From Blepharisma japonicum (Eukaryota; Ciliophora; Heterotrichea; Heterotrichida; Blepharismidae), in contig CATKHK010000036.1 in the NCBI GenBank assembly GCA_949751835.1, positions 124,001 to 188,000 of the forward strand: a stretch of 64,000 nt of DNA, given 5' to 3'. Of the stretch, positions 22,219 to 32,432 are shown piece after piece. The stretch's first letter is position 1. The number at the start of each line of letters is the position of its first letter. The position numbers and the translations under genes are program-made. The notes below the pieces were generated by a model, which saw nothing but the letters and a program-made list of their open reading frames with translations, ran no database searches and had not been told where the DNA came from.

Positions 22219-22740
22219 ATGGGTTGCAATGATAGTAAAGTGCCATATGTCAGGCAAAATTCAATCTACGAGTTCAAAATACTTGACAGTGAAGGTAATC
22301 CTGTCAATTTTTCTAAATATGCTGGTAGTGTTATGATTATTGTAAATATTGCTAGCGGCTGCCAATTGGCAAATAAAAACATAAGCCAACTAAATGAACT
22401 TTATACAAAATATAGTGAAAAAGGCCTTTGCATTCTGGGCTTTCCTTGTGAGCAGTTTCAAGAAATGGGGTTATATAAGCAGAAAGATGAATCAGAGCAC
22501 TTAAAAAAAGAAATAAATGTAAATTTTGAGTTATTCAGCGAAGTTGAAGTAAATGGGAAAAATACATGCGAATTGTATAGATTTTTAAGAAAAAATTCTC
22601 GTTTGCATGGAATGCTAATTGGGTGGAACTTTGGGAAGTTTCTGTTAGACAAAGAAGGATATATTGTCGATTATTATGGACCAACTCAAGAACCTTTAGA
22701 GTTAGAAGAAAAAATCATAGACCTGCTCTCCAAAAAATAG
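22219..22740 (+). CDS. Glutathione peroxidase (Cys type), N-terminally lipidated
   Basis: A 173-residue protein of the GPx family, which reduces peroxides using thioredoxin or glutathione. The peroxidatic residue is Cys48 in NIASGCQL. The family tetrad is completed by Gln79 (GFPCEQF) and Trp136-Asn137 (GWNFGKFLLD). Cys77 in the FPC motif is the usual resolving-Cys position region. The N-terminus MGCNDSK fits N-myristoylation at Gly2 plus palmitoylation at Cys3, so membrane anchoring is likely. It is shorter than secreted animal GPx and similar to plant/protist phospholipid-hydroperoxide types. It stops at TAG, 40 bp before guanylate kinase. Confidence 0.93.
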   Translation: MGCNDSKVPYVRQNSIYEFKILDSEGNPVNFSKYAGSVMIIVNIASGCQLANKNISQLNELYTKYSEKGLCILGFPCEQFQEMGLYKQKDESEHLKKEINVNFELFSEVEVNGKNTCELYRFLRKNSRLHGMLIGWNFGKFLLDKEGYIVDYYGPTQEPLELEEKIIDLLSKK

Positions 22741-22780
22741 CTGATAGTCTTTAATTAATTTTATAATCATATATTATAAT

Positions 22781-23578
22781 ATGGAAAACCCAGCAGATAT
22801 CTCAAACGTCCAACAAAAATCAATTATTGACGAAAGATTTATCCAGCTATCATATATCCAAGATGACTACATTACTCAGCATCCAGAACTTCAACACATC
22901 CTTAACGACTTTATGGCTGAATTGCTGACTCATAAGCCTCAAGACATAACTCTTTTTGCTCGTGAATATTTTTCTAAACCTAGCCCAACTCCATTGCTCA
23001 ACCACCCTTTAGCTTTAATTGGACCTTCAGGTGTAGGAAAATCTACATTAATTAAAGCCTTAATGAACCAATTCCCAGGTGTTTTCGAATTCTCTATCTC
23101 GTCCACAACAAGAAAACCTCGAGGTGCTGAACAAAATGGAGTTGAATATTATTTTATTACAAAAGAAGAATTTAAGTCAAAAATTGAAGCTGGGGATTTC
23201 ATTGAGTGGGCTGAAGTCCATGAAAACTACTATGGGACTTCAAAAGCCGCAGTTGAAGATATCAAGTCAAGAGGAAAAATTTGTATATTGGATATTGATG
23301 TACAAGGCGCTATAAAAATTTATGATGCAAATATCGAGTTTAATAGGGTTTTTGTTATGCCAAAAACCATCAAAGATTTAGAAGATAGGCTTAGAGGAAG
23401 GGGAACGGATAATGATGACACTTTAAGAGTAAGGCTTAGAAATGCAGAAATAGAAATTAATACAGCGAGGTCAAATCCGAGTGTTTTCCCTGATTTCATT
23501 ACCAATGATGATCTTGATGAAGCTTATAAGGATTTGCTTCGTTTGATTTATAGATATTATGAGCATTTAAAGAGATAA
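22781..23578 (+). CDS. GUK1: Guanylate kinase
   Basis: A 265-residue protein that phosphorylates GMP to GDP with ATP. The P-loop GPSGVGKST is at residues 81-89. The GMP-binding region SSTTRKPRGAEQNGVEYYF and the segment FIEWAEVHENYYGTS follow, then ILDIDVQGA and the lid region LRGRGTDNDDTLRVRL. A non-catalytic N-terminal extension of about 75 residues precedes the domain (usual enzyme about 200 residues). There is no obvious targeting signal. TTATAAT abuts the ATG. The next gene, a cyclin, starts 79 bp downstream on the same strand. Confidence 0.96.
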   Translation: MENPADISNVQQKSIIDERFIQLSYIQDDYITQHPELQHILNDFMAELLTHKPQDITLFAREYFSKPSPTPLLNHPLALIGPSGVGKSTLIKALMNQFPGVFEFSISSTTRKPRGAEQNGVEYYFITKEEFKSKIEAGDFIEWAEVHENYYGTSKAAVEDIKSRGKICILDIDVQGAIKIYDANIEFNRVFVMPKTIKDLEDRLRGRGTDNDDTLRVRLRNAEIEINTARSNPSVFPDFITNDDLDEAYKDLLRLIYRYYEHLKR

Positions 23579-23657
23579 TAAATTTAACAGTTTATTAAAG
23601 TAAAGTATCTTTTTAATAAAAAGACCGTTAAACAGTTAAATAAAATATTAAAACGAG

Positions 23658-24608
23658 ATGAACTCAAAACTCACAAAAGTCATAGAAGACAAAGAAAACG
23701 CAATTTTTAAAGAAAAACCCCAATTCTCTCTCAATAATTCCCGTTCCTTTGGCACCGACATTACAAAAAATATCCTTCGCCCAGCCGATACAGATACATT
23801 AGATTCTCATAACCCTCAAAGACTCGGTGACTACTCAAAAGAAATTTTTTCTTATCTTGTTACCATTGAAAGCCAATATCTTCCTCAATATGGCTATATG
23901 AAATTCCAAACTGATATTAATGAAAAAATGAGAGGAATTTTGCTTGACTGGCTTGTTGGAGTCCACTTAAAATTTAAGCTTCTCCCTGAAACTTTATTTT
24001 TGTGTGCTAATCTTATTGATAGATACCTTGAAAAAGTGTCGATTCTTCGAGGCAAATTGCAGCTTTTAGGAGTGGCTGCGATGCTAATAGCTTCAAAATA
24101 TGAAGAAATTTATCCGCCATCAGTAAAAGATTTTGTATATATCACCGATAATACTTATACAAAAGATGAGGTTCTTTGGATGGAAAGGGAAATTTTGAAA
24201 AAATTGAATTTTAATATCACAATTGTGAGTCCGCTGAAATTTATAGAGAGATATTCTAGAGTTTCAGAGATGGACGAAAGAGCATATTGCATGGCAAGGT
24301 ACATTACTGAGCTTACAATCATTGATTATAAAAGTTTGAGATATAAACCGTCGATGATTGCTGCGTCTGCAGTGTATTTAGCTAATAAAATTTTAAATAG
24401 TCATTGTACTTGACCACAGTCACTTATAAATAACAGTCCATATATAGAAAATGAATTAAAGCCTTGTGCAAGAGACCTGTGCGTTCTGTTGCAAAGTACT
24501 GAAAGAAATCCTTTGCAAGCGATCAAGAAAAAATACTCCTTACAAAGCTATTTTGAGGTATCCCAAATTGTTGTTGTTATGGGTCCACATGTAAATAGCA
24601 ATAAGTAA
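23658..24608 (+). CDS. A/B-type mitotic cyclin
   Basis: A 316-residue cyclin. The cyclin box begins near residue 90 with MRGILLDWLVGVHLKFKL, followed by LFLCANLIDRYL and LLGVAAMLIASKYEEIYPPS, the standard A/B-cyclin core that binds CDK1. The C-terminal cyclin fold runs from SPLKFIERYS to about residue 300 and includes a UGA-encoded Trp at 24411-24413 (TWPQSL). The N-terminal 70 residues are polar. No perfect RxxL-x-x-I/V-x-N destruction box is evident, although basic/Asn-rich stretches occur. It stops at TAA. Confidence 0.95.
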
Positions 24609-24710
24609 TGGTTAATTTTTTTTATCAAATAAAAATTAAAGTATTGGATTATCACATTGCTTAAAAATAGATGAATAAAGACTAAAATAATTAGATATTC
24701 TTAAGCTCAT

Positions 24711-25118
24711 TTATTTTATCTTAATTTTCTTAATCGAATTAATATTTCTTTCCAAAACGAAAAATTTTGAATTAATCTCAATCTTCGAGGATCAAAAACT
24801 GTCATTAATTAGAGCATTCGTTTCTCGTTTAGTTTTATCTATTTGTTCTTCTAATTTCCTACGATTGGAATTTATATGGTAATGTATAAACATACATAAA
24901 AAGAAACCAATGAGATGGAAATAATAAATTCTTCTGATAATAAGTAGGAGACTATTTCAATTTTTGAGGTTGTAGAATTTTGATTTCCTTAATTTTATTG
25001 TCAAGATCTGCATGAATTTTATCCATTTTCTCTTCTAGATTCTTTCATTCCTCTTCTCACACATATCTGACCGTTGAAAATTGCCTTTGAATTTCCTTCG
25101 AAGTAATGATCTTATCAT
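24711..25118 (-). pseudogene. Decayed copy of the small membrane-protein gene at 25515-25934
   Basis: Similar in layout and sequence to the downstream intact gene: it starts MIR-LLRRK, has EEEWKNLEEKMDKIHADL in the middle and a hydrophobic segment (YYFHLIGFFLCMFIHYH) followed by a charged coiled coil. The middle block is in a different frame from the two ends; two opposite frame changes cancel overall, and the ATG frame contains one TAG. No 15-16-nt GT...AG intron explains either shift. The total span is 408 bp. I read it as a decayed tandem duplicate. Confidence 0.5.
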
Positions 25119-25514
25119 ATTAAACATTTTTAATTATTATAAGTTATTATTTATGTAAAGCATACTAATTTGTTTTTTTGAAGTATTGGCTTATAATAAT
25201 TTTTTAATAATAAAATGGGGCTTTAGTAATAAATTAAAAGCATTTGTGCTAAATTTTAAATGAAAAATAATGCTCTTTCTTTTGAATTTTAGATATTTTT
25301 TAAAAAATTACTTATAGATAATACTTCTATGCTTTAGCGTGTATCAAAAGTGAAATATTTCAAGAAAATTATTTATGCTAGCATAGGGTGCGTATTAAAC
25401 CGAAGAAAGTAATATTTAATAAAATCGCACTATTCAGAATAGAGATTTAAGGCAGCTTTATTTTATCTTACTTTTAAATCTAGCTTGATAAGTGAGTACT
25501 TAAACTGATAAATA
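25119..25514. other. Intergenic between the duplicated genes
   Basis: About 400 bp of AT-rich sequence with no supportable gene on either strand. Confidence 0.45.
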
Positions 25515-25934
25515 TTATTTTTTACTAAAAAACTTAAAATTCCAATCAATGTTTTTATCCAAAAACTTAAATCATCAATCCACGTGCTTAAATTTTCGTT
25601 CAATATCTTTTTCCAGAAAATCAAATTTTCTATCAAGCTTATTCTCAATGGATTCACCTTTAAATTTGATTTTATTATATAAATAAACACTAGTGCATGT
25701 GCCAAAAAAGAAAAATCAAAAATAAATTTGATATAATAAATTATTGTGATACTCTTGTAAGGTATAGTTAGAAGTTGTTTGAGCTGACAGGCTGGCTAAC
25801 TTTTTATTTATGTCGCTAAGATCAACGTAGATTTTATTGATTCTTCCTTCTAGCTGCTTTCATTCCTCTTCCGGAATATTTTGGAGAGTGGAGAAGCACC
25901 TTGGTAATTGTTTGCGAGTTAATAATCTTATCAT
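25515..25934 (-). CDS. Small protein with mitochondrial-type presequence and one membrane segment
   Basis: A 139-residue protein with UGA at several Trp positions (EEEWKQL, IYFWFFFFG, VDWWFKFL). The first 16 residues (MIRLLTRKQLPRCFST) are basic, hydroxylated and free of acidic residues, as in mitochondrial presequences. A short coiled coil (residues 22-50) is followed by a hydrophobic, aromatic stretch (about 68-88) and a second amphipathic helix region (KFKGESIENKLDRKFDFLEK). The layout recalls small inner-membrane proteins with coiled coils, such as the MCU regulator/CCDC90 class, but no family match is claimed. A decayed copy lies 400 bp downstream. Confidence 0.6.
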
Positions 25935-26914
25935 ATTAAGAAAATTTTATCAAATTATTAGCATTGGTAGAAAATAAGCATATTAAAATGGGGCTATCTT
26001 ATACATATTTTAAAAAATTAAAAAATCAAGCCTTTTAAAATATGTAGAGAACTCTTATAAGAAATTATGTAATATTTATTTGAGCAATAAAATTGCCAAT
26101 AATCTATCAGGCGAACTTTTTCATTGAATATCCATAAATTATAAAAATGATCTTATTCATTTCAACTCGCAAAAATATCATCAAGTAATTTAATCAAAAT
26201 TTTGGTTGTGATTTTATAATTAATTGAGAAAGTAAATTAGTGAAAGAAAAAGACTGGAGTACTAGGAAAAAAAATAAGGTTAGTAAACTTCGCACAACTC
26301 ATGAAAAGTGATCAAGAAATTATATCAAAGAACAAATTAAAAACAAAAACACAAATGACAGAAAGTTTGACGGAAAGGTGGAAAGGTAAAGGAAGAAAAT
26401 AATTTAATGAGCTAAAAATACGTGAAGGTTAAAAGAATAAATGACAGAAAACGAAAGCCTGATTAGAGAAAGGTAAAAACTAATCATAAGATGATTAAAG
26501 GAGAACATAAATATTATAGGGTGAAAAAAATTCTACAATAGAGCTCTCCGATTAAAAAGTTCTGATAAGAGTAATTGGTTGAAATAAGTTAAATTTAGTT
26601 TAGTTAAATTATATAATATTTATTTCAACCATAAATTATGACTACCCTTGCAGAACGATTTTTTCAAAAAATTTGGTAAAGCATTATCAAAATCATCTTA
26701 CTTATTTCTATTTTGTAAATGTCAGAAATTGATTAAATATTTAATTAAAGTTTTGGTTATGATTTTAAAACTAAATGCATTAAAAATAACTAAATAATGA
26801 TAATTTTAATCTAGAATATGAGATTAAACTTATCTCAGTTTTATATGAAATAAAACTCATCAATAAAATTTCGATACTAATAAAATAATTGATATATATG
26901 ATCAGGCCTTATAA
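25935..26914. other. Gene-poor stretch with two diverged repeat copies
   Basis: About 980 bp. Segments near 26110-26235 and 26645-26785 share a diverged repeat (TTAATCAAAATTTTGGTTG / TTAATTAAAGTTTTGGTTA and flanking blocks). On the minus strand both contain an NKYYII-encoding piece, suggesting eroded protein-coding copies. 26240-26520 is purine-rich on the plus strand with a 50-codon open stretch I cannot support. Confidence 0.35.
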
Positions 26915-28468
26915 ATGTCAAAAAAAGGCAAAGGGCTTTCTCAAGACGAATACTCGCGGTTTATGGTAAATGAGGAGACCTGGAACAATGGATTCTTAAA
27001 TCACATAAAATCGATTACAGATGAAAGAGAAAAAGAATTCGCACAAATCAAGAGAAAGTACCAAAGCTCTTTTATTGAAATAGAGCCATTTCATGCGAGA
27101 TTTACTCACAAATTTTCCAATCCAAATGAAGTCCATGAATATATTTCTCCCCTGATCAAAAAATCAGGATTACTACAGCTTGAAGTATTAATCCCTAATA
27201 GTTTTGAGACAGATGGGTGCGTATTTAAAATTCTCAATGATGAAATCACTGATGTATTTAAAGAAGTCTTGCAAGACTTTTTTAATGAACTGTCAAAACA
27301 ATATAAAAGTTTATTTTATACAATGAAATACATAGACAATCATATGCAAATTATATCAGGGAAAGCGATAGACAAAATAAGGGAGAGAAAAGAAGAAATT
27401 GATAGACTAAAAAAAATTGAAGAAGAAGAAAAGCAACCAATAGAAGAAGAAAGAGAAGAGATAAATAAAGAAAATGTAATGGAAAGTGATGAAATTCAGG
27501 AAATAAGAAACCAAGAAATTAATTTAAGAAAAGAAAGTAGAGGAACAGAAAAATCAGAGGATTATGAGGAAGAATATGAAGATGAAGAAGAATCTAAAGA
27601 AGAAACTAATAAAGAAACAAAGCAGAGGAGAAGAAAATTTGAAATGAGAGACAGGGCTGTGCTAAATATATTAGCCCAAGCTTTAACTTTTAAAAACTAT
27701 AGCAGTGGAGCCTTACAAAGCTGCATTTTAGATGTGCAATGTATTAGATGTCAAACTGTTTCTTCTTTATCAACTGCCCAAGGAGAATTTGACTTAAAAA
27801 CTGGCACAAATTCGCTGTTTGGCTCAGGGGAATGCCAGTGCACTCTTACACTTCAATTTACTATCTTCCCAATAATAATGCATCAGCTGACAGATTTAAT
27901 GATAGCGACATCAAATTTTGTAAATTGCAAGCCTGTTGATTTTCGTGAATCCGCATTTAAATTTACATGCTCAGGCTGTGGAGTAGATTCAACCTTATCA
28001 AATATTGCAGGCTTCAACCTTTATACTGAAAATTGTCCTCAGTGCTTTATAAAACAATCTTTTAGAATCCAAGGAATAGACTTTTTAAGCGAAAGGCCAG
28101 ATAAGAAAAATGAAGATGAAAACAAAGAAAAATTCATAGGTAAGCCATTACCCAAAAATGGCACTTGCAAGCATTTCTCACAGTCTTATAGATGGTTTAA
28201 ATACAACTGCTGCCAAAAAGTATTCCCTTGTAGTACTTGCCATGATGCAGTTTCTGACCATAAATCCACCTCTGCCGATTATTACGTCTGCGGATTCTGT
28301 GGAATGCTTCAGCCAATAGGAAAAGAGTCCTGTGGAAGATGCCAAACAGCGGTCACAAAGGCTGGAGATCCCCATCAAGGTAGGAATTTCTGGGAAGGAG
28401 GAAAAGGCTGCAGAAATAAAAACCAATTAAGCCACAAAGACAAGAGAAAATATCACAAGAAAAAATAA
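26915..28468 (+). CDS. CHY-type zinc-finger protein
   Basis: A 517-residue protein. Residues about 15-165 are mixed helix and strand and include a segment resembling an RWD-like or helical domain. Residues about 165-245 are a Glu/Lys-rich low-complexity helix. Residues about 265-390 hold CxxC pairs (VQCIRCQTV, FTCSGCGVD, ENCPQC). Residues about 412-485 are a CHY zinc finger: CKHFSQSYRWFKYNCCQKVF, PCSTCHDAVSDH, then CGFCGMLQP and CGRC. The CHY fold binds three zinc ions and occurs in ubiquitin-ligase-related and mitochondrial-import proteins. The C-terminus is Lys/Arg-rich. GGCCTTATAA abuts the ATG. Confidence 0.88.
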   Translation: MSKKGKGLSQDEYSRFMVNEETWNNGFLNHIKSITDEREKEFAQIKRKYQSSFIEIEPFHARFTHKFSNPNEVHEYISPLIKKSGLLQLEVLIPNSFETDGCVFKILNDEITDVFKEVLQDFFNELSKQYKSLFYTMKYIDNHMQIISGKAIDKIRERKEEIDRLKKIEEEEKQPIEEEREEINKENVMESDEIQEIRNQEINLRKESRGTEKSEDYEEEYEDEEESKEETNKETKQRRRKFEMRDRAVLNILAQALTFKNYSSGALQSCILDVQCIRCQTVSSLSTAQGEFDLKTGTNSLFGSGECQCTLTLQFTIFPIIMHQLTDLMIATSNFVNCKPVDFRESAFKFTCSGCGVDSTLSNIAGFNLYTENCPQCFIKQSFRIQGIDFLSERPDKKNEDENKEKFIGKPLPKNGTCKHFSQSYRWFKYNCCQKVFPCSTCHDAVSDHKSTSADYYVCGFCGMLQPIGKESCGRCQTAVTKAGDPHQGRNFWEGGKGCRNKNQLSHKDKRKYHKKK

Positions 28469-28543
28469 GTAGTTTTTTTATTCTTGTAATTAAATAGGAT
28501 ATAAGCAATATATAATAACCCTATTTTTTCACCTTTATTAATT

Positions 28544-30193
28544 ATGAGATATCTCTTATTAATTGCTTTACTAGCGATACAAGTAAGTTCTCATACCCCA
28601 TATGACTGCTTTATATGCCAAAGCCTTGCTAAAGGACTTCAAGAGATCGCTAACTCAAAACTTGTCCTCAAAGGCATAAGTATTATTGTTACTGAACTTT
28701 GCTCGAAATATCTTTACCGAGAAGTATGTGAAGGCTACGTTCATTTATATGGCCCTGCGTATGTTAGCTCCCTATCTGCTAAATATTTAAGCCCAGATAG
28801 AATTTGTTCAAAAATTAAAGCGTGTGCAGAGCCTCAATTTGTTGTTGAAAATTTTGAAAAATACCAAGCAGAAGTCTTGCAAGACATGCCAGCCATCAAT
28901 CCATGGCCCAAAACAGGAAATGACACTTTTTTTGTGCTGCAAATTACTGATATTCATTTAGATTTTCTTTATCAGCCTGGATCTCAGACATCTAACTGTA
29001 ACTCTCCTCTTTGCTGCAGAAATGGTGAAGGAAATGCAGGATATTGGGGCACTCGTGCAGTTTGTGACCTCCCTCCTCAAACCCTTTTAGCGTTCTTACA
29101 AGATTTTAAACAATATAACATTTCTTTTGTAGTATGGACAGGCGATAATTCTCCTCATGATCAATGGAATTATGATATAGACCAAGTTTTGAACTATACA
29201 AAAACCATTACCAAATGGTTTAAAGAGTACATAGATGTTCCTGTATTCCCAGTTATAGGAAACCATGATTGCTTTCCTATGGACTTCTTTAACCCAGGCC
29301 ATGAGCAAATTTTAATAGGAAATTTAAGTGAATGGTGGGAAGGGTGGCTTAGTCCTGAAGAAATACAAGAGTTTTCTATTAATGGATTTTATTCAGCATT
29401 AGAGCCAAATACTGGATTTAGGGTGATTGGGATTAATAATATATTGGGAGACAACTTAAATATATATTTAGTACCCAATAATACAGATCCCAGTCAAATG
29501 TTGGGATGGCTGAGAAATGAGCTGTATCAAGCTGAAAAAAATAACGAGCCTGTTATCATAATAGGACACATTCCGAATGGAGACAAATTCTTGGACTCAG
29601 ATTGGGCAAGACATTATAGGGTAATTGTTAACAGATTCCAAAATATTATTAGAGGACAGTTTTTCGGTCATACTCATTATGATGAATTTACTGTAGTAAA
29701 TTCTATAATCCCAAATACTAAAAATCCTGGAGTTATCCACACAGCCCCTGCATTTACAACTCATTCATATATAAATCCATCATTCAGACTATACGAGTAT
29801 GACTGGGAAACCAAGCATCTTGTAAACATCCACCAATATCGATTGCCGCTTAACCAAGTAAATCAAGGACCTTCTGAAGCAGTTTTTGAAAAGGCTTACG
29901 ATTATAAAGAACTGTATAAAATGACTGATATGTCGCCTAGCTCATTTGAGCTAGTAGCAGAACAAGTTTTGAATGACGCTGGGTTTGCTAAAAATTTTTA
30001 TGAAAATTGGCTGTCACAATATCCAGATGAGGCAGGGCAATGTGATGAGAAATGCCAAAAATCGTTGTATTGCAGACTCACAAGTGATGTTTTTAATGAA
30101 GCGGTTACTTGTGATGTGGATAATAAGTCTAGCTATCTTCTCTATAGAGTATTAGAAGCTTGGCAAGGCCCTTGGGAATACATAAGTGAATAA
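28544..30193 (+). CDS. Acid sphingomyelinase-like phosphodiesterase (saposin + metallophosphoesterase)
   Basis: A 549-residue secreted or lysosomal enzyme. Residues 1-16 are a signal peptide. Residues about 20-100 form a saposin-B domain with six spaced Cys (CFICQSL ... CSKIKAC). Residues about 125-420 form the metallophosphoesterase: ITDIHLD, WTGDNSPHD, IGNHDCFP, IIGHIPNGD and FFGHTHYDEF supply the two-metal ligands. The C-terminal region has further Cys pairs, as in SMPD1. Acid sphingomyelinase cleaves sphingomyelin to ceramide and phosphocholine; exact substrate is inferred. Length and order match SMPD1-type enzymes, though the extended N-terminus of the human protein is absent. Confidence 0.95.
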   Translation: MRYLLLIALLAIQVSSHTPYDCFICQSLAKGLQEIANSKLVLKGISIIVTELCSKYLYREVCEGYVHLYGPAYVSSLSAKYLSPDRICSKIKACAEPQFVVENFEKYQAEVLQDMPAINPWPKTGNDTFFVLQITDIHLDFLYQPGSQTSNCNSPLCCRNGEGNAGYWGTRAVCDLPPQTLLAFLQDFKQYNISFVVWTGDNSPHDQWNYDIDQVLNYTKTITKWFKEYIDVPVFPVIGNHDCFPMDFFNPGHEQILIGNLSEWWEGWLSPEEIQEFSINGFYSALEPNTGFRVIGINNILGDNLNIYLVPNNTDPSQMLGWLRNELYQAEKNNEPVIIIGHIPNGDKFLDSDWARHYRVIVNRFQNIIRGQFFGHTHYDEFTVVNSIIPNTKNPGVIHTAPAFTTHSYINPSFRLYEYDWETKHLVNIHQYRLPLNQVNQGPSEAVFEKAYDYKELYKMTDMSPSSFELVAEQVLNDAGFAKNFYENWLSQYPDEAGQCDEKCQKSLYCRLTSDVFNEAVTCDVDNKSSYLLYRVLEAWQGPWEYISE

Positions 30194-30863
30194 GAAATAT
30201 TCGAGTAATTCCTCCATTTATCATTTTTGCATATTTTGCTTTATAAAATCACAAAGCTTAATAATTTCCCTAACAAGTAGTTCTGGATAATTAAGATAAG
30301 CTGCTATTTTCTATATCAGATATTTATTGATCTTTTGAACTTAATTTCATTAAAAGATTTATAATTAGATCATGAATAGCTGCTTTTCGATGAATCAGTC
30401 GTTCATTCATGCCTTTAAGCATATCCTATATTTAGGCTTTATTATGAAATTATATAATTACTTGAAAGGTTGTATTGTACAGAATGACTAAGGATCAATG
30501 GATACCTAGCTTCGTGAATACACATTAATATAGCATTTCTTTCTAAATAAGTTTAGAAATGCAATCTAATAAATATTCATTATAAATCCATCAATTCAAT
30601 AAATTTATTTGCATATTGCCACATGAAACAAAATTGAATTTAAATTTAGTTTACCAGAATTATCATCACAAAAATAAATAAATTTATGACTCTCTTCATT
30701 CCTACATGAAAAAACCTTTCAAAATTTAGTTTATTTTCTTTAAAAAGTAATTTATAAAAATCTGGAATAGAAAAATAATATAAATATTATAACCAATCTT
30801 CAAGCATTCTTACCCTAATTCTTTCTCAATTGTTTAATTAATGATTAATCTCTAACTATCTAT
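30194..30863. other. Intergenic with a hairpin-forming inverted repeat
   Basis: About 670 bp between convergent genes, longer than usual here. About 30533-30562 holds GCATTTC ... TTTAGAAATGC, able to pair as an 11-bp stem with a 4-nt bulge and a TAAG loop. No gene is supportable. Confidence 0.4.
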
Positions 30864-32363
30864 TTAAGTTGGTGGAATTAAATTTTGGCTCGTCAGCATA
30901 ATTCCATTCATATTATTCAGCCCTACCACATGAGAATCTACATAAGGCACACATGGAGCTTTAAATCTCGGATCAATCGCTTTCGCTCTTGCAGCAAGTG
31001 CATCCCACTTCGCTTCAGTCGTAGCCCTTGCTGGCAAGTTATGCATCGTGCTCAACGAATTTAACCTCGCCAGATCTCTCGATCCAGTTTGCAGCGCTCT
31101 ATCAAAAGCCACAGGGTCAATTTCTTTCAAAATCACCTTCAGTGCATTTAACGATTCTTGCAGTATTTTATGCCAATGTGTTTCCGCTAATTCTACAATA
31201 ACAGGGACAACCATTGGAAAAGTGACTTGTTTAAAGGTACGCAAAATCCCTAAAAAGTAGTCATTTTCAAAGAAACACATAGCGCGGTCAGCTACCTGAA
31301 GTTGAGGCCCAGATATACATCTGACAAGCCTTTTAAAGAGCTTTGGGATCAAGGGTTCAAGTTTAGCCAGTTCACAGACTTCAAGGACTTCTTGGAGCTC
31401 TGTTAAATATAAAGTTTCTTTTACTGAGTTTCCAAATGGCCAGTATCGAAGTAGACCTTCTACAAGAGGAATTGCTAAAGCATGGTCTTTACTAAGGAAA
31501 AGCATGGAGCAACGGAGAAGCTGCTCGTGGAATATGTGGGCTGTTTGGACTTTGTGAAGAGGAATCATGATTACCTTGAAAAAGACGACATGCTCTTCTC
31601 GTAAGGGGACTGCAAAGCCACTGATAATTGAAGCGAGAATGTCTAAGAGCTCGCTGGCGCCGTTGAATCTTTGGGTTTCGTGGATCATTGTAAGGAAGGA
31701 ATCGTTTATTGCTTTTCTTATCATTTTTCTTCTGGGAACAAGTTTTGCATATAGCCTATGCAAAATATTTTTTAAATAGTCTCTTTCTCGAGGCTCCTCA
31801 CTATCAAAAAGCTGCAAAAAGTCTTGTATAAAGCTTGGAGTAATAAAAACCTTCAAGCTTTTCACATCAGTTGCTTCACAAATAATAAGCTCAAAAAAGA
31901 ACTCATAAACTCCCTGCAAATGTGGCCACGCTGGATCAATGACCATATCTTCATCACCTCCTTCTGCTCCAGCTTCTCCAGGTCCCAATTTATCTCCTCC
32001 TTTCTTATCCATTGGCAGAGGCCTGAAGATATTTTTCTTGATCATATCAATGACAAGATCCAGATGCGGAATTACATACTGTGCCACATTTTTCGAGTCA
32101 TTTAAAAACTCCCTTAAATCTTGTAAAGCTGCATTTCTTTCGGATTTGGCTTTAACATCTTTATTGTCGTCTGAATAATCATAAGTGACGCTACACAGCT
32201 GCACCCTTTTCAAAAACATTTCTTTTGCATCCTTAGGGGTATGTTTGGTATCTGTCGCTGCTTTCCCACGAGAAGCTGGGGCAGGGGCAACTTTTCCAAC
32301 TTTTCCGACTTTGCCACGGGCTTGGGTGTTGGCCCCAGCCTTATAAGCGCTTGGAGTTGACAT
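30864..32363 (-). CDS. PP2A regulatory subunit B56 (B')
   Basis: A 499-residue protein. From about residue 140 it follows the B56 HEAT-like fold: DPAWPHLQGVYEFFFELI, FDSEEPRERDYLKNILHRLY, EELVPRRK-type KLVPRRKMIRKAI, FNGASELLDIL, GLLRYWPFGNSVKE and FFENDYFLGI are all B56 signatures. B56 docks on the PP2A A/C core and recruits LxxIxE substrates. The first 100 residues are basic, Ala/Gly/Lys-rich and specific to this protein. A Gly/Glu-rich insert sits just before the core. It stops at TAA. GCTTATAA abuts the ATG. Confidence 0.97.
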   Translation of the reverse strand: MSTPSAYKAGANTQARGKVGKVGKVAPAPASRGKAATDTKHTPKDAKEMFLKRVQLCSVTYDYSDDNKDVKAKSERNAALQDLREFLNDSKNVAQYVIPHLDLVIDMIKKNIFRPLPMDKKGGDKLGPGEAGAEGGDEDMVIDPAWPHLQGVYEFFFELIICEATDVKSLKVFITPSFIQDFLQLFDSEEPRERDYLKNILHRLYAKLVPRRKMIRKAINDSFLTMIHETQRFNGASELLDILASIISGFAVPLREEHVVFFKVIMIPLHKVQTAHIFHEQLLRCSMLFLSKDHALAIPLVEGLLRYWPFGNSVKETLYLTELQEVLEVCELAKLEPLIPKLFKRLVRCISGPQLQVADRAMCFFENDYFLGILRTFKQVTFPMVVPVIVELAETHWHKILQESLNALKVILKEIDPVAFDRALQTGSRDLARLNSLSTMHNLPARATTEAKWDALAARAKAIDPRFKAPCVPYVDSHVVGLNNMNGIMLTSQNLIPPT

Positions 32364-32432
32364 TTATAAGCAATGAATAGGCTTAATTTTTTACAGGAGA
32401 GGAAAGCTGTTTCTGGGATATTAAAAGATACG

